DNA of 64,000 nt, taken from the NCBI RefSeq assembly GCF_000787575.1, contig NW_012236519.1, positions 516,256-580,255 of the forward strand, written 5' to 3'. Position 1 is the stretch's first letter; each line of letters starts with the position of its first letter. The translations under genes and the position numbers were made by a program. This DNA is from Acytostelium subglobosum LB1 (Eukaryota > Evosea > Eumycetozoa > Acytosteliales > Acytosteliaceae). This document shows, piece by piece, positions 24,670-38,274 of this stretch. The notes below the pieces were generated by a model that worked only from the letters and a program-made list of their open reading frames with translations, searched no databases and had not been told where the DNA came from.

Positions 24670-26879
24670 ATGTCTTGGAGCAGGTGTAGCATCAATGGCA
24701 ACAAGTCAATGCCTGTGAGGTGTGCACATTCATCTGTCACAATAGCTTCAACAAACTCTATATATACATTCGGTGGATGGGATGGTGCACAGGTGTTGGA
24801 GGATTTGATCAGATTCGATATAGGTATGATCATACATACGTCAATGACTTGTTTGATTGATTGATAGATTAGAGATGTTAACCATTATGACCTTTAGACA
24901 CATCATCATGGGACTTCCCTCTACCTGTCAATGGCAAGAAGCCATCAAAGAGAGCAGGTCACAGCTGTACCAGACTATCAAACGACACAAGCTTTATCAT
25001 CTTTGGTGGATCAGATGGTGAACACTACAACTCTGATGTCTACCTCTTTGACATTGGTATGTGATGTCATGTTATGGTCACACTCATACTTCATACTAAT
25101 CGTTGAACGACGACTCAAACAGATAAGATGCAATGGAGTGAGATACAGACAACTGGAACGATACCACAGTCTAGGTCTAGACATAGTGCCACACTGGTAC
25201 AGGGACAGAACAAAGTATATATATTTGGAGGATCAGATGGCCATGGCATATCAAACTCACTCTATGTACTGGATGTCCTGACGTGGAAGTGGTCCATTCC
25301 CAACTGTATCGGTGATCCACCACCCGCGACATGGGGACACACTTCCTTCCTCTACAACAACTGTCTATACTTCTATGGTGGATGCTTGGGCGACTCAATG
25401 TCTGGCAACATGAACATCCTTAACCTATGTACGCATGCTCATCAACATGCCATCACTCACTCTCAATCATTCATTCACTAACTCAATCAATCAATGTAGC
25501 CAATCATGAATGGAAAGTGAATGTAAAGGTTGATGTCGAGGCTGGTGGAGTAGCACCTGTGAGCAGAGCAGGCCACTCGTGCACATTGTATAAAGACAGA
25601 GCGATTGTGTTTGGTGGCGCCACAGACAATGATAAGATACTCAATGATACGTTTGTCTTGGACATTGAGGCAATGTCATGGAAGAAGTTCTCTGGCGACA
25701 ATACACCGACGTTACGATGCGCTCACACTGTCGAGCATGTAAATAATAGGTTCTACATATTCGGAGGCAGCGATGGCAAGCACTACTTCAAGGACATATC
25801 GATACTGGACGCCGACAAGGTCATTGCCAAGATTGAACAGGCACCCAAGAAGAGAGTGCGACTAAGACCCATCAAGAACTCGAATGATCCTGCTCCATTG
25901 ACCTCATCATCAGACAACACAACGACTTTGACATCATCGACAACTACTACTACTACATCCAATACAAAGACATCACCTTCCAACTCCTCAACAACATCCA
26001 ACAACAATGTATCTTCGTCCGCCAAGCATGCCAACACTGCAGTCACCAACTCCACGCCATCGCCAGCATCAAGTACCAATGGTGTTGGTCATAATGAACC
26101 GTATCAACCTCCATCATCAAGAGGCAACACCAACAATTCATTGAACAATAGCAACAACAAGGTCAACAACAGCAACAACAACAACAACAATCATGCACCA
26201 GCCCCTCCACAGCCACCATTATCAAAGAGTCAAACCAGTCTAAAGATCATTCCTCCATCGCCACCCATTCGCTCAACTCCTCCTCCTCCACAACCAATGC
26301 CATCCAAGTTGAAGAAAGCTGCAACTCCATCCCCTACAGCTGCCCCAATCATCATTGAACCAAGGATCCAGAAGCCAAAGCGTAAGTGTGTCGACAGTCA
26401 CAGTGATCACTGATTGATTGTGGCACTAACAATGACATGTCATCACCATCACACTCTACACAGAGATCATTGAATGGCTACAAAGTATCAACTTGTCAAA
26501 GTATGAGAGCAACTTTATTCAGAATGGAATCACTCTTGATATCTTGGACTACCTGACAGAGCAACACCTGATTGATGACCTCAAGATTCCAACATTGGGC
26601 GCTCGTCTAAAGATACTCAACTGCATTCAGCTGGAGAAGGCCAAACAGCTGGCCAAACACAAAGAGAGAGATGAGAAGGAGGTACTGAGGGAATCGATCG
26701 AGAGTCTCAAGGTGATGGCCGACTCGCTCTCAGCCTCTGTCCAAACACTCAGCATGTCATTGAAGCCGACGCCAACCCATACCTCCTATCAGAACGGACA
26801 CACCAGTCCCAATCTGATGGGAATGAACAATGGACGAGGACGCAGAGGGTCCAATGCCTTTGAGCATCCATTCAAATGA
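24670..26879 (+). CDS. Kelch-repeat protein with C-terminal SAM domain (638 aa)
   Basis: Exons 24670-24823, 24898-25056, 25123-25428, 25500-26381 and 26464-26879; all four junctions are phase 1. Kelch repeats fill roughly residues 5-270, seen as repeated FGG(W/S)DG and (Y/F)FGG motifs followed by W and a hydrophobic DI/DV pair. These should form a beta-propeller for protein binding. A Ser/Thr/Asn/Pro-rich linker (about 280-500) carries proline-rich SH3-type runs. A SAM domain follows (IIEWLQSINLSKYESNF ... LGARLKILNCI), then a short coiled-coil-like, basic tail. Kelch-SAM combinations act as scaffolds. The partner is unknown. Confidence 0.85.
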
Positions 26880-26986
26880 TAATAAACATCACATCGACGA
26901 CGGACAGCGCGTTGGCATTACCTGTTCCTGTATCTATCTGTACTATAAATATAGATTATTTATTATAACGTAGGTTCATTGAACCC

Positions 26987-28434
26987 TTAGCCTAGCTTCC
27001 ATATCTTGATGATGTCATCTACACCTCCAGTGGCAATATGTGGATTGTGCGAGCAGAAGTCTAAGCAGGAGATGAAATGTGAATGTGCTTCGTTGATTGT
27101 CTTGATACATCTTCCCTGTGCAATGTCCCAAACTCTGATGGTCTTGTCATCTCCAACACTGATCAAGTACTTTCCACATGGATGGAATTTAATGGCCCTT
27201 ACCCAATTGTCGTGTCCAATCTATATTGTTTGATTGTGTGGATGGATGTATGAGTGATTGATTGATTGATTGATGATTTGATTCCCGTCGACGACTTACA
27301 TATGTGGCTAAGCAACGACCTGTTGCCAACTCCCAAATCTTAATAGTCTTGTCTCTGGAACCTGTTGCTAAATATCCTGCCTGTCCAAATGATGTGCCAC
27401 CTGCACCTGCCTTGGCTTTTGACTTGCCCTCTGCGGTGGACATGAGCGAGCCTGGAATCTCAACGATGTTCTCTGGTGAATAGGCCAGACACTCGACAAC
27501 GTGGCTGTGCTCTCTGAATGTGAGCAGACACTCGCCCTTGACGATGCTCCATACACGTGCCGTCTGGTCGTTGGAGCACGAGGCAATGCTGGTGCCATCC
27601 TCGCTGACGATCAGCTTGCGCACCCAGTCCTCGTGGCCCGTCAGAGTCTTTGTGCAGTAGCCCGTGGCCGTCTCCCAGACCTTGATGGATTTGTCACGCG
27701 ATGAGCTGACCAGCTGGTCGCCCGACGGCAGAAATCGCACGCAGCTGACATTGTGATCGTGTCCGTGTAGCGTCTTGAGACAGTCGTACGTCTGGAAGTC
27801 CCAGATCTTGATGGTGAGGTCTGCAGAGCACGAGGCCATCAGGTTTCCAGTCTTGTCAAAGTCGATGTCCTGCACGGCGTTGGTGTGTCCTTTCAGAGTT
27901 CGTTCAAAGTCTCCGCTGTCAAAGTCGTAGACGCGCATGGTGGCGTCCTCCGAGGCCGAGACGATCACTGAGTACATTGGATGGAAGCGCACAGCGTTGA
28001 TGCAGTTCCTATGTCCGGTGAGCGTGTGTTTCTCTGGCTGGCGGGGCAGCGCGTCTTCTTTTCCTCGTCGTGCCTGGCCTCCACCGCGTCCGCCATTGTT
28101 CAGCTCCTCCTCCAGTTGCTTGACCTTTGCTTCCAGTTCGCCAATCTTTTTATTTAGCCTGATCACTGATGTCCACTTCTTCTCTAGTAGTCCCTTTGCC
28201 GTGGCGTCCACCTCGCCAACCTTTGCCTCTTTGGCAAACTCATCTGCACTAGTCTTATATTCGAATGTGGACAAATAATCTAGTATAGCTTGATTACTGG
28301 TTTGATTGATTGATTGATGATTGTTACAAGAGTGTCAGTGTATCCTGTCCCTGTACTCATGCGCCTATCATGACCTGTCTTTCCGCTGTTTGATGCACCT
28401 ACAGTTGATCCTTTTGTTGTTTTGTCAATACCAT
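26987..28434 (-). CDS. lis1: LIS1 (lissencephaly-1 / PAF-AH 1b regulatory subunit) homologue (420 aa)
   Basis: Exons 28434-28403, 28296-27300 and 27220-26987, junction phases 2 and 0. A 32-nt first exon supplies [10 protein letters not shown], completing the LisH dimerisation motif (residues about 7-39, [15 protein letters not shown]). A coiled coil (about 52-82, [19 protein letters not shown]) and seven WD40 repeats follow (e.g. [34 protein letters not shown]). Length matches the family (about 410-420 aa). LIS1 binds dynein and controls microtubule-motor function, nuclear positioning and centrosome attachment. A Gly/Arg-rich insert ([13 protein letters not shown]) separates coiled coil and propeller. 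No defect is seen. Confidence 0.95.
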
Positions 28435-29443
28435 TGTTGATTGATGGCTGTCTGCCTGCTGTTGTACACCTATGTAGTTGTTGATGGGTCGCGAACCAAA
28501 CTAAGAGTCTCCTCTTCTATATATTTCTCTCTCTGTCTCTTTCCTTTAAAGTACAATTACTGGTATCTAGTACTGCTGCTGTTGTTGGTAGTTTGTATTA
28601 GTACTAAGTTCACAGTGAGTAGTAACGGTTGTGATTGATTGATTGTAAATATTTATAATATGGTTGTGATTGATTGATTGATTGATTATGCAAGTGAGTA
28701 GTAGGCGCGAATGATGTTATGAGTGTGTTGAGGTGGTATTTGTTGTGTGTGTACGTGTGTGAGAAGATGTTTGTGTTGTTGCTGTTGAAGTGTGTGTCGC
28801 TTGTCGTGTTGAGAGTGAAGTGGTGCGTGTGTGTGTATGTGTTTGAGGTGTTATATATCTCTTTCACTCATTCACTCACACAACCTTAATGAGTCCTTCA
28901 CTCTCTTTGTCAAGTTTCCAAGGATGAACAAACCTACCTAACCAAAAATAATAAGGACCTGTTATGATGAAATAGCTAAAGTAATATAATATAACAGTAA
29001 ATATATATGTGTGTATATAATTTATATATATGATGATGATGATGGTTGACCTATCACCTGACAACGGTTGTCTGTTTCTCTCTCTTTCGCAGCAACTAAA
29101 GACCAATGGTGGGTGGTGCTCAGTGGTATCTCATGGAAAGGTTGGTGGAGTAATAAAAAAATAAATAACTGGATGGGTCTGAATGGTGTGGGTGACGCAA
29201 GTCAATTCAAAATTCAAATCTGCTTTCAACGACCAAATTTGAACTTCATCTTCATCTCTGATTCAATACTAAGTTTATGGGTCTGATCATGATTGGGACA
29301 ACTATCTCAATCAATGCATTTGCCAACGATTGACAATCAACTCCTTTAATACTTTTATTATTACATATACACATACATATAATATACTTTACGATTATTG
29401 CAACAGTGTCATTGTTGCATTATTGGAATAGATTACATTAACA
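28435..29443. other. Divergent intergenic region LIS1/LSM8
   Basis: About 1 kb of AT-rich sequence with GT- and GATT-rich low complexity (28640-28860) and a GATGATGATG tract near 29030. No gene recognised. Promoters of both flanking genes must lie here. Confidence 0.4.
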
Positions 29444-29957
29444 ATGTCGATGGTAGAGCAGTTTGTAAAGAGTATGATGATGTACTTTCTGAATGATTGA
29501 TTGATTGATTGAATAGATACTTACTAACTATTACATATGTATATAGAGAGAGTACTCGTACTGACAGTTGATGGGAGAAGTATTGTTGTAAGTACACTAC
29601 TTATTAACTTGATCAAACGTTTAGATCCTGATCAATCAATCAAACAATCAACCAAACATAGGGTACATTGATAGGCTTGGACCAGATGATCAACATAGTA
29701 CTTGAACAGTGTCATCAGAGGATATATTCAGAGGAAGGAGTCAAGGAGTTCAATCTAGGTGTTCATATTATAAGAGGTGATGATGTGTATGTTGTTACTT
29801 CCTTAGTGCGCTCGCTGATTGATTGACGGAGATTAACCATCAACTTCCACTTACACATCTACTTAGTGCAATCATTGGCGAGATTGAGAAGGACCTTGAT
29901 GATAATCTCAACCTAAAAGATATACATGCTGCTCCAATGAAGCCAATCGTTCACTAA
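29444..29957 (+). CDS. lsm8: U6 snRNA-associated Sm-like protein LSM8 (94 aa)
   Basis: Four small exons: 29444-29471, 29547-29587, 29662-29786 and 29867-29957 (285 nt, frame closes). The protein reads MSMVEQFVKKRVLVLTVDGR, then GTLIGLDQMINIVL and LGVHIIRGDDVAIIGEI. These are the Sm1 and Sm2 motifs (DGR, IRGD), and the C-terminus is close to LSM8 (AAPMKPIVH). LSM8 defines the nuclear LSM2-8 ring that binds the U6 snRNA 3' end and works in splicing. No exon exceeds 125 nt, so the gene is easily missed by ORF-based annotation. Family assignment is firm because of the LSM8-specific C-terminus. Confidence 0.93.
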
Positions 29958-30325
29958 TCTAGGTACTCTCATCCACGTGCATCAACGACCCTTGAGTGGC
30001 GATTCGAAACAACGCTGGGTCGGGGGCACCTCCATATCGATGTGACAGGCATACGACCTCTTGGTCTCATTCACAAGTCAATCAAACAGTAGTCCATGGT
30101 TTGATACATCACCTTTAACACCTGCATCAGCGTGAGTGCACTCACCAGCAGACACATAATGCCCGTCCAACCAATGCCCCAACAACATCAACATCATCAA
30201 CATCAACTCAAGAATGAACGAATGAATGAATGAATGAAGATGGAAAGATAGATAGTATACATAGATCATTTGGGTTTATTCATTCTATTCGTTTCGCGAT
30301 GTCTGGCATGAAGGCCAGCCTATGA
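29958..30325. other. Convergent intergenic region
   Basis: 3' flank of LSM8 and of the large surface-protein gene. A (AATG)n stretch lies near 30217-30240. Nothing else recognised. Confidence 0.4.
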
Positions 30326-33300
30326 TCACAGTATGGTCATCTTGGTTTTGGATTTGCCATGACCAAGACGGTATCTGATCAACCACTTGTGTCTCACCCA
30401 GTAGCCAACGCCAACTGCTACCAGTATCGTGCCACAGACTACACCAACAACCACACCAATGATCACGCCGGTGGACAATCCTCCGTTGCCACCACCGCGC
30501 TTGCCACAGACGTCGACACGCGAGTTTGGATCCATCAGCAACTGGAAGTCTGGATCGATCACGACACGATCGTTGTACTGGGGAACGTAGGTGGCGACAC
30601 GCATGTTGATCTGGCCTGTGGCCGAATCGTTGCCAATCACGCGGTTGTTTAGCACGGCTGGGCGGCCGTCCACAACTCCATTCTTGAGGAACCTGGCGTA
30701 CAGGATGTTGTCATTGAAACGCAGCTGCAGCCAACTGATCTCGAAATCGCCGCCAATCACTCCAAGCTTCTGGTCGGATGTCGAACAGGATGTGATGGCC
30801 GAGTCGTTGTTGGACATGCCGCCCGAGAAGACGACGCGGAGCGAGTTGAGACTGGTGTTGAATCGGTAGGATGACAGAGTAATGGTGTACTTGAGTGAGG
30901 ATGGCGACAGGAAGATTGTCTGGTTGGCAAACTGCACCTGGCCGCCTTGGGTGCCATACAGGTCGATGGTGACGTTGATCACGGTGGCCGTGTCCTTGAG
31001 ATTGGTGCTGTACATGTACCTGGTCACCTGGTCATTGGATGAGCTGCTGAAGCGCCAGTCAGCCAGTGTGTAGGACTTGAAGACGTCGCCAGTAGCCGAT
31101 ATCTCCTCGACTGCAATGACATTGACAAAACTCTGCGTCTTGGCGATGACTGTGGCGTTGGCACTAGAGTCATCAGTCGAAGTGATGACCATTGTTGGCT
31201 GGTCTGTGGCGGCTTGTGCATCGACCTTGTTGTTGGGCTTGAACATGCAGTCGCTGCCCGTCCACTCAATAGAACAGTTGCAGCCAAATGGTGTGCACTG
31301 TCCATTGCCGCCACAGGGTGGCGTGCCTGGACATGGAGGTGGCGGTGCAACGTATGTTTTGTTTGTGATGATCAAGTCCTTTGTGTAGACTGTGCCAACT
31401 TGTAGTTTGAAGTAACACTGAGCTGCATTCAACACAATGTTACTCTTGGACAAGTCAAAGTCGACGATGAACGCCCCGGTCAGCTTGCTTGGCGTCAAGA
31501 CATGCACTTTGCCTCCATCACGACAATCGAGTATACCCTTGATCACACTGATGTCCTGGCCCAAGGCATCGCCATACACTGTGAGTGCGTTGGTGAATGA
31601 TCCTTGGGTGCTGTACACGGTGGGCACATCAATGATCTTGGTGTCCAGCATGTACTGCAAGCCGTTGGCCTTGAGGTCGCCAGACGAGTATCCATTGAAG
31701 TTGCTAATGGCGTCGATCAGGCCGTGCACGGACAGGAGCAAACCACCGTATCCAAAGCCAGCTGGGATGTCGACCACTGCGCTAAAGTTCATCAGTGAGT
31801 CATAGTTTAGAATGGAGGTCTCCACGGTCAGTACGTCGAATGACATTGACGTGAGGTAGACGACTGGCGCGTGAATCGAGTGTAATCCTGCGTTGCCAGT
31901 ATCCTCGATTGAGACATTGAACTGGTATCTACGGTTGGGCACCAACGGGGTGATGGTGAACGTCTTGAGGGTGGGTGGCTGGGTGTCCACGATGTTTGGA
32001 CAGGTGATGGTGACGTTATCCAGACGGCCGCCCAGCGGACTCACAGGGAACGTCGTGCCATACCTGTCATAGGTGACATTGTTTCCAAAGATGTCGGTTG
32101 TGATCATCGAGGAAATGTAGTATGTCTGGGACTTGCAGGCTGGCGCGATGTTGACTGTGGCAGACATAGATCCGTTGACCAGACCGAACGTGAATGTGGT
32201 GGGATCAGCTGTTGATGCAATGACCACATACAGGTTCTCTAGCATGGCGAGACGATCAACTACAAAGTCCCAACGTATCTCGCCTCCTGAGCCGCTGCTC
32301 AAGTCAATAGTCGGGCTGGCAGATGTTGCGTTGACCTTCATTGCCCTCACATCAAAGGTGTAGCCTGAGCCCTGGTAGGAGACATTGTGGATGGCCTTGA
32401 GCGTGGTGAAGTCGATGTCCTTGTTGATCAGGAAGAATGGGACATCCTTGCCGACGGGGTAGCCACTATAATCGATCTTGATCTGGAACAGTTGGGAGGT
32501 GCCCTCCAACTCTCCGCTGGTCGGGGTGTTGATGCTACCGTATTGATTGAGTGTGCCATAAGCGTTAAGCATCAACAACTGAGGTTGCCAATTCTTCATG
32601 TCCCATGAAGGGTCTGGATTTGTCAAGTTGAAGTACAGCGATGCAGACTTGTCCCAGTAGAATATAATATATGCTTGGGTAATGTTGAATACATCCACTG
32701 TTGTTTGATTGATTGATTGAGAGTTAGTGAGTGAGCGAGTGATTGGAATAGTTCCTGTTATTGGTGATTTGACATACGCTTGGGATAGAAGTTGGGGAAT
32801 GGTGTGGAGTCAACCATGAGGTTGTCGCCAATGGTGTAGACGCGTGTGTTGCCAGAGAAGTCCGCCACGGATACAGTATATATGGGGTCGAATAGGTTGA
32901 GCGAGATCACCAGGTCAAACTCAACTCGAGTGAAGTTGACGTTATACTTTGACATGCTGGCACCCTTTAGACAGTAGTGATCGATGTTGAGCTCTCTCAC
33001 ACCAGACATATCATCGATGACCACTGCCTTGATACGCACCAAGTTGGGGTCGATCGTCTTGTAGGTGAACGAGCTGAGATATGGGCCCTGGCTGTCCTTG
33101 ATCGAGGACGCGTCCAGTGGCAGTTGTGCAGAGTTGAGAACAGTCGCGCCATTGGTGAACTGCAGCTTGAATGGGTTCTTCATGAATGGAGGCTCAAGCA
33201 ACGTGTTGGTGTAGGTGTACGATGCTGTAGTTCCACTGCCAAAGCCATATGGATACTCAATTGGCGACGTTGGTGCCAACATGTTGGTCAATGTGTCCAT

Positions 33301-34700
33301 TTGTTGGAAGATAGAGTATCCAAGTGGAGTGTATCCCTTGTTGAAAAAGAGATCCAAGGCGATTGGTGATGAGTTGGTCGAGATATAGCTCGTCGGGTTC
33401 GTTGAGATTGTCGGTGTGCCAGTGACCCAAGTGATAGGAGTGATAAGCTTGGTGGCCACCATTGTGTTGGAGGTGGACGTCATGCTCATCAATGTCACAG
33501 TGCATGGGAACACTGATGTTGGACCAAACACATAGTATGTTGGGTTTTGACCTGTACCTGCGACATGGACCATCGTGGCAGCACAATCCAACACCAATGG
33601 CATGTCAGCACAAGATGGATTAGCATTATTTACCACATCGATCTGGAATCCAGAGTAGCTAACCCCACCAATATTCGATTGATACTCAGTCCCCAAGTCC
33701 ATCCTACTTGTGGTCATGGATCCACCATCACATGCTAATATTGATTGATTGAGGGAGGGAGGGAAAGAGTAAGATGGATTTGTCCAAGTCTGATCACGTG
33801 ACTATCGCCGCAGACACGTGATAATACTTACTTGCCAGGTTATATATTGGTGCGATTGGGAAGGTGAATACAGAGCTTCCAGGTTGAGTTGAGTTCATCT
33901 TTATGGTCATCGATGTGGTCCAACCTGCTTGAGTGGTGACACTGATCACAACCTTGAATATCTTGGTTATGTTGGGAAATGATGCCTGAGCTACATCATA
34001 TATGTTGCACTTAATGTTGACGGTCAATGGTGTCACCTCACACATCATTGAGCTGGCCGTTAGCAATGTTGGCCAATCAACATATTGCACAATCTGTTTC
34101 TGATCCTGTAGTACAATTAGGCTTCCATGTATCTTAGCAGGACCCATGCTACCTCCTACTATCTCTGTAATAGATTGATTGATTGATTGAGTGTGAGTGA
34201 TTGGAATAGTTCCACCGAGTGATTGTGTGATTGATTGGAATCGTTCCACGAGATAACTTACTTGTGCAATTGAAGGTGTTGACGACGATGGCTGGCTGAT
34301 TGCCATTCTCAAACCTGACGTCGATCGAGACGTTGACGAGGGTGGTGCTTGCAAGGACACTAGCCTCATTGAATCGCCATGCTGAGCATGTGCTGCAGTT
34401 GTAGCCGTAGGGCAAGTCGATCTTTACAGCGTCATTACCATTCATAGAGACGCCATCTAGTAAGCCAACGGCATTTGGGAAGCCTGCTGAATTGATGATC
34501 ACAGATAATTTGAAGTAACATGCATTTGTCGTGTCTTCTGTGAACGACTGGTTCACGGGCAGATAATAACTAACCAATGGATTTGGTGTTGATTGGGCTT
34601 GTGTGATTCCAAACTCTAAGGATGTTACCAACATCATAAACAAACAGACATGTGTCATCATCATTTTTGATGTGATTGTTGATGTTGATGGTCGGGCCAT
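30326..34700 (-). CDS. Large type I membrane glycoprotein with EGF-like domain (1366 aa)
   Basis: Exons 34700-34262, 34164-33832, 33734-32778 and 32697-30326; all junctions are phase 1 and the frame closes at 4101 nt. It has a signal peptide (hydrophobic CLFMMLVTSL), a long Asn-glycosylation-rich beta-type ectodomain, and one EGF-like module at about 1032-1060 (CPGTPPCGGNGQC ... CNCSIEWTGSDC). The motif INMRVATYVPQYNDRVVIDP precedes a transmembrane helix at about 1321-1344 and a 22-residue basic tail. The layout recalls the dictyostelid ComC/EGF-type surface proteins, known only in broad terms, and a cell-surface or signalling role is inference. The start could instead be one of the later in-frame Met codons (MMMTHVC), which would shorten the signal-peptide n-region. 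Confidence 0.8.
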
Positions 34701-36221
34701 TATGGGCACGTGTGTGAACGTGATTAATGAGTGGGAGAGTGATTGATTGATTGATTGATTGATCAACTGATCAAGTGATCGAGTGATCGTAGTGATACTA
34801 AGTTTAAAAGAATAGTATTATTGGATTGAATGATGATGAATGAATGATTGTCTGTGTCTTGGTCCAATTCCAAGCGATGTGCTTGTGCTGTGAATGAATG
34901 AATGAGACTTGGTCTTCAAACTCTGACTGGTCCAATTCTATTTAGAACGGTTGCTACGGATCACTCCGGGTTGGACAGTGCAATGCTGTGCCAGTGAGGA
35001 AGCCTCCCAGATTTGAATTCTTTGATCAACTTTTTCATCGAGCTGGCCCTTAGACTCAACAGGTATTCACACATTACCGGCTGTGGTTCATCACCTCAAC
35101 ACACCCAAACAAAACCTCCAAGAGTCTGATGGGCTACCTCGGTTTTTATGTCGATCGATCACATTTTCTCACCACTATGATCAATAAAAATAACAGAAAG
35201 TTGGTCATGTGATGTCATTAGACTGTGAAAGTAAAGTGGTTTTATCACTTGACCTAGACCAGAGTAATTTCCTTACGAGTATCCAGAAACATTAGAATCA
35301 TTCAACGAACTACTTACTTACTTACTCACTGAATACGGACCGAACCGGTCCACACCTTTATGTGATCAAGGTTACAAAGTCTATCTGTTCAGAGGGAACA
35401 TAACAAGAATGATTGAATGGATGAATGAAAGTTTCGGAAGTTAGAAGGGGATGATAACAAACCATGGGTGACCCTGAGTGAGGTCACTTTCCTACTTTGA
35501 CCACACTTATTCTTAAGTTCATTGGTCATCGAGATTCGCCTAACAACAGGATTCTAATCATACTGCCTAGGCCTATCCCTGTCCTGCTCCATTTGCTCAT
35601 CTTGGTAAACTAGTACCCTGGGTATTTCAACACAATGGACCAATCAAGCCAAGTAAATTGCTCTACAGGAGGACCACTTTGCTTATTTTGGACATAATCC
35701 AAACTTTAATTTATTTTTATCACAACAACAACAATAACATCATCATCATTGTTGTTGAGTTGTATGTGTGTTAGTATTGGATGATGATTGATTAGAGTGG
35801 TCTGAAAGTAATGGAGGAGTGCGACTTTGGGGGTGAGCATTAAAGTGTGTCTATCTGAGCTGGAAGTGCGAATGAGTTCGCTGGTGTGAAAGGGTGGGGG
35901 TAAAGTAAATGTCCTCCATCTTGCTTCAGCATCTCAGGCGTCTGCTTTGTTGGTTAGTATGTATCATTCATTCATTCATTCTTTCATTCATTCTTTCAAG
36001 CCAGGCAGTCAGTCAGTCAACATCTTATTCCTCTTATTAATGTGTGTTTGGTAATAATAACACATCAATCAATCAATCCAATACAATACAATCCAATCCA
36101 ATCAAATAGTACAACTTGTCTTATCCCTATCTCTCCTTATATTATAACAACATAAATATATATATTAAACAAATAGATCTTAATAGACCATCAATCAAAC
36201 AATCATATAAACATAGATAGG
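34701..36221. other. Divergent intergenic region, 1.5 kb
   Basis: A CAAT/ATTG tract at 34741-34763 and other low complexity. No open frame with coding character, no RNA gene recognised. It holds the promoters of the EGF-type protein gene and of calcineurin A. Confidence 0.4.
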
Positions 36222-38274
36222 ATGTCAGCAACAACACAGAATGCTCCAACTACACCAACTCCGATGGATGGTGTACAACATGCAATTTCACAACAACAGC
36301 ATCAACATCCAAAGACTGTAGAAAAGAATAAGGTACGCCATCAAATTGATTGGACGATGAGATGACGATACAATCTGACCCGATCTCAATCCGATCCGTG
36401 GTGATTGTTGAACTTAAACTAACATACTGTCCATGTGATCATCACTTTGTAGTCGACTGCAGATCCACAGAGCAAGTCACCAGCAACTGGATCACCAAGT
36501 ACTGGCCGTGCAAAGTTACAATGGACAAAGTCTCAGCAGGATTTGAAACTGCCAACGGTGGATCGTGTGGTGTCCACCGTCAAGTATCCACGTGCAGAAC
36601 CACTCGATCACAATGTCCTCTTCAATCCAGACAACACAATCAATTTGGTGAAGCTCCAGGAGCACTTCTACAATGAGGGCCGTCTTCATCATATTGACAT
36701 CAAGGAGATTGTGGAGCGAGCTGCCGAGATATTGGAGAAGGAGCCGACATTGGTATGTGTCGATGCGCCTATCACAGTGTGCGGCGATGTACATGGCCAG
36801 TTCTACGACCTGATCAAGATATTCGAGAGCGACATTGGAGGCAACCCAGCCACCACCAACTATCTGTTCCTGGGCGACTATGTCGATCGTGGATACTTCT
36901 CAATGGAGGTCATCCTCTATCTCTACTCTTGCAAGATCAACTATCCAAAGACATTCCACATGCTACGTGGTAACCATGAGTGCAGACATCTTACCGACTA
37001 CTTTACATTCAAGGAAGAGTGTAAGTAATGATTGGTTTATTGATTGATTGATTGATTGATCTAACACGACCATCTATCATCAGGTCTACACAAGTACTCT
37101 GAGGAGATATATGACTTTATCACAGAGTCATTCAATGCATTGCCTTTGGCGGCACTGATGAATGGCAAGTTTCTCTGTGTCCATGGTGGACTATCTCCAG
37201 ACATCAAGAATGTAAGTTGTCAACTTGACAAAGACATTATCATCTTGCTAATGAACTACCAATCCAATAGCTTGATGATATAAACAATATAGATAGATTT
37301 AAGGAGCCTCCATCAACAGGCCCAATGTGCGACCTGTTGTGGGCAGACCCAATGGAGGAGTTCAATGCTGATGTCCGTGAGCACTTTGTGCCAAATGAAG
37401 TCAGAGGTTGTTCATACTCATACAGCTACAGAGCGGTGTGCGCATTCCTACAGAACAACAAACTGCTGTCTGTCATAAGAGCACATGAGGCTCAGAACAC
37501 TGGATACAAGATGCATCTTCAGAATGACGCCACTGGATTCCCAGCAGTAATCACCCTATTCTCTGCTCCAAACTACTTGGATGCATACAACAACAAGGGG
37601 GCAGTATTAAGGTATGTGTCGTCCACACCTTGATTGGAATGGAACAATCCCAACTAACATCCATCAATCATAGATACGAGAACAATGTTATGAATATTAG
37701 ACAGTTCAATAGTAGTCCACATCCATATTGGTTGCCAAACTTTATGGATGTATTCTCTTGGTCAATGCCATTCGTCTCGGAGAAGGTGGCCGAGATGTTG
37801 TTGGTGTTGCTCAATCTGTGCGATGACGAGGAGGCTGAGCGCCAGGAGAGCACAAAGGTGGTGGACGTCGAAGAGGAAAAGCGCAAGCAAATGCTACGTG
37901 CCAAGGTGCGTTCCGTGTCAAAGATAATGCGCATGTTTACAATCCTGCGACAGGAGAGAGAGACGATCATGATGATCAAGAGCTTCACGCCGTCCAGGAC
38001 CATCCCCCAGGGTCTGCTCACAGAGGGTCCCGACGCGCTCAAGAAGGCTCTGGGCGACTTTGCCAAGGCCAGAAGAATGGACTTGGTCAACGAGAAGCGA
38101 CCGCCCGTGTTGGATCGCGTTAACAGTCGTGGTGAGCTGCTGAGAATGAACAGTCGTGGCGAGCTCTTCCGTATCAACAGTCGTGGTGAGTTGTTTAGAA
38201 GCAACTCCTATGCTGATCTAAAGCCTCCAACTGGTCCACAAGAGACAATCCACGTTACGGAAGCCAAATCATAG
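36222..38274 (+). CDS. canA: Calcineurin A, Ca2+/calmodulin-dependent protein phosphatase catalytic subunit (582 aa)
   Basis: Exons 36222-36332, 36453-37020, 37084-37211, 37271-37611 and 37674-38274, junction phases 0, 1, 0 and 2. A Gln/Thr/Pro-rich N-terminal extension (about 1-80) precedes the metallophosphatase core with GDVHGQ (148-153), GDYVDRG (178-184) and RGNHE (about 209-213). The calcineurin B-binding helix ([19 protein letters not shown]), the calmodulin-binding region ([17 protein letters not shown]) and the autoinhibitory segment ([13 protein letters not shown]) follow. The tail ends in tandem NSRGELxR repeats. It dephosphorylates Ser/Thr proteins in Ca2+ signalling, such as stress and developmental responses. 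Core and regulatory regions are complete. Confidence 0.95.
38119..38210 (+). repeat. Tandem octapeptide-coding repeat in the calcineurin A tail
   Basis: Three and a half copies of a 24-nt unit encoding NSRGEL(L/F)R with a variable eighth residue (M, I, S). The copies differ at the nucleotide level, so the repeat is not brand new. Confidence 0.8.

Noticed and set aside
28610-28867. 85-aa minus-strand frame rich in Thr, His and Asn
   Set aside because: Encoded entirely by GT/TG simple repeats upstream of LIS1; not protein-like.
35000-35700. Possible hidden gene in the 34.7-36.2 kb gap
   Set aside because: Stops in all frames at short spacing and no splice pattern joining coding-like segments.
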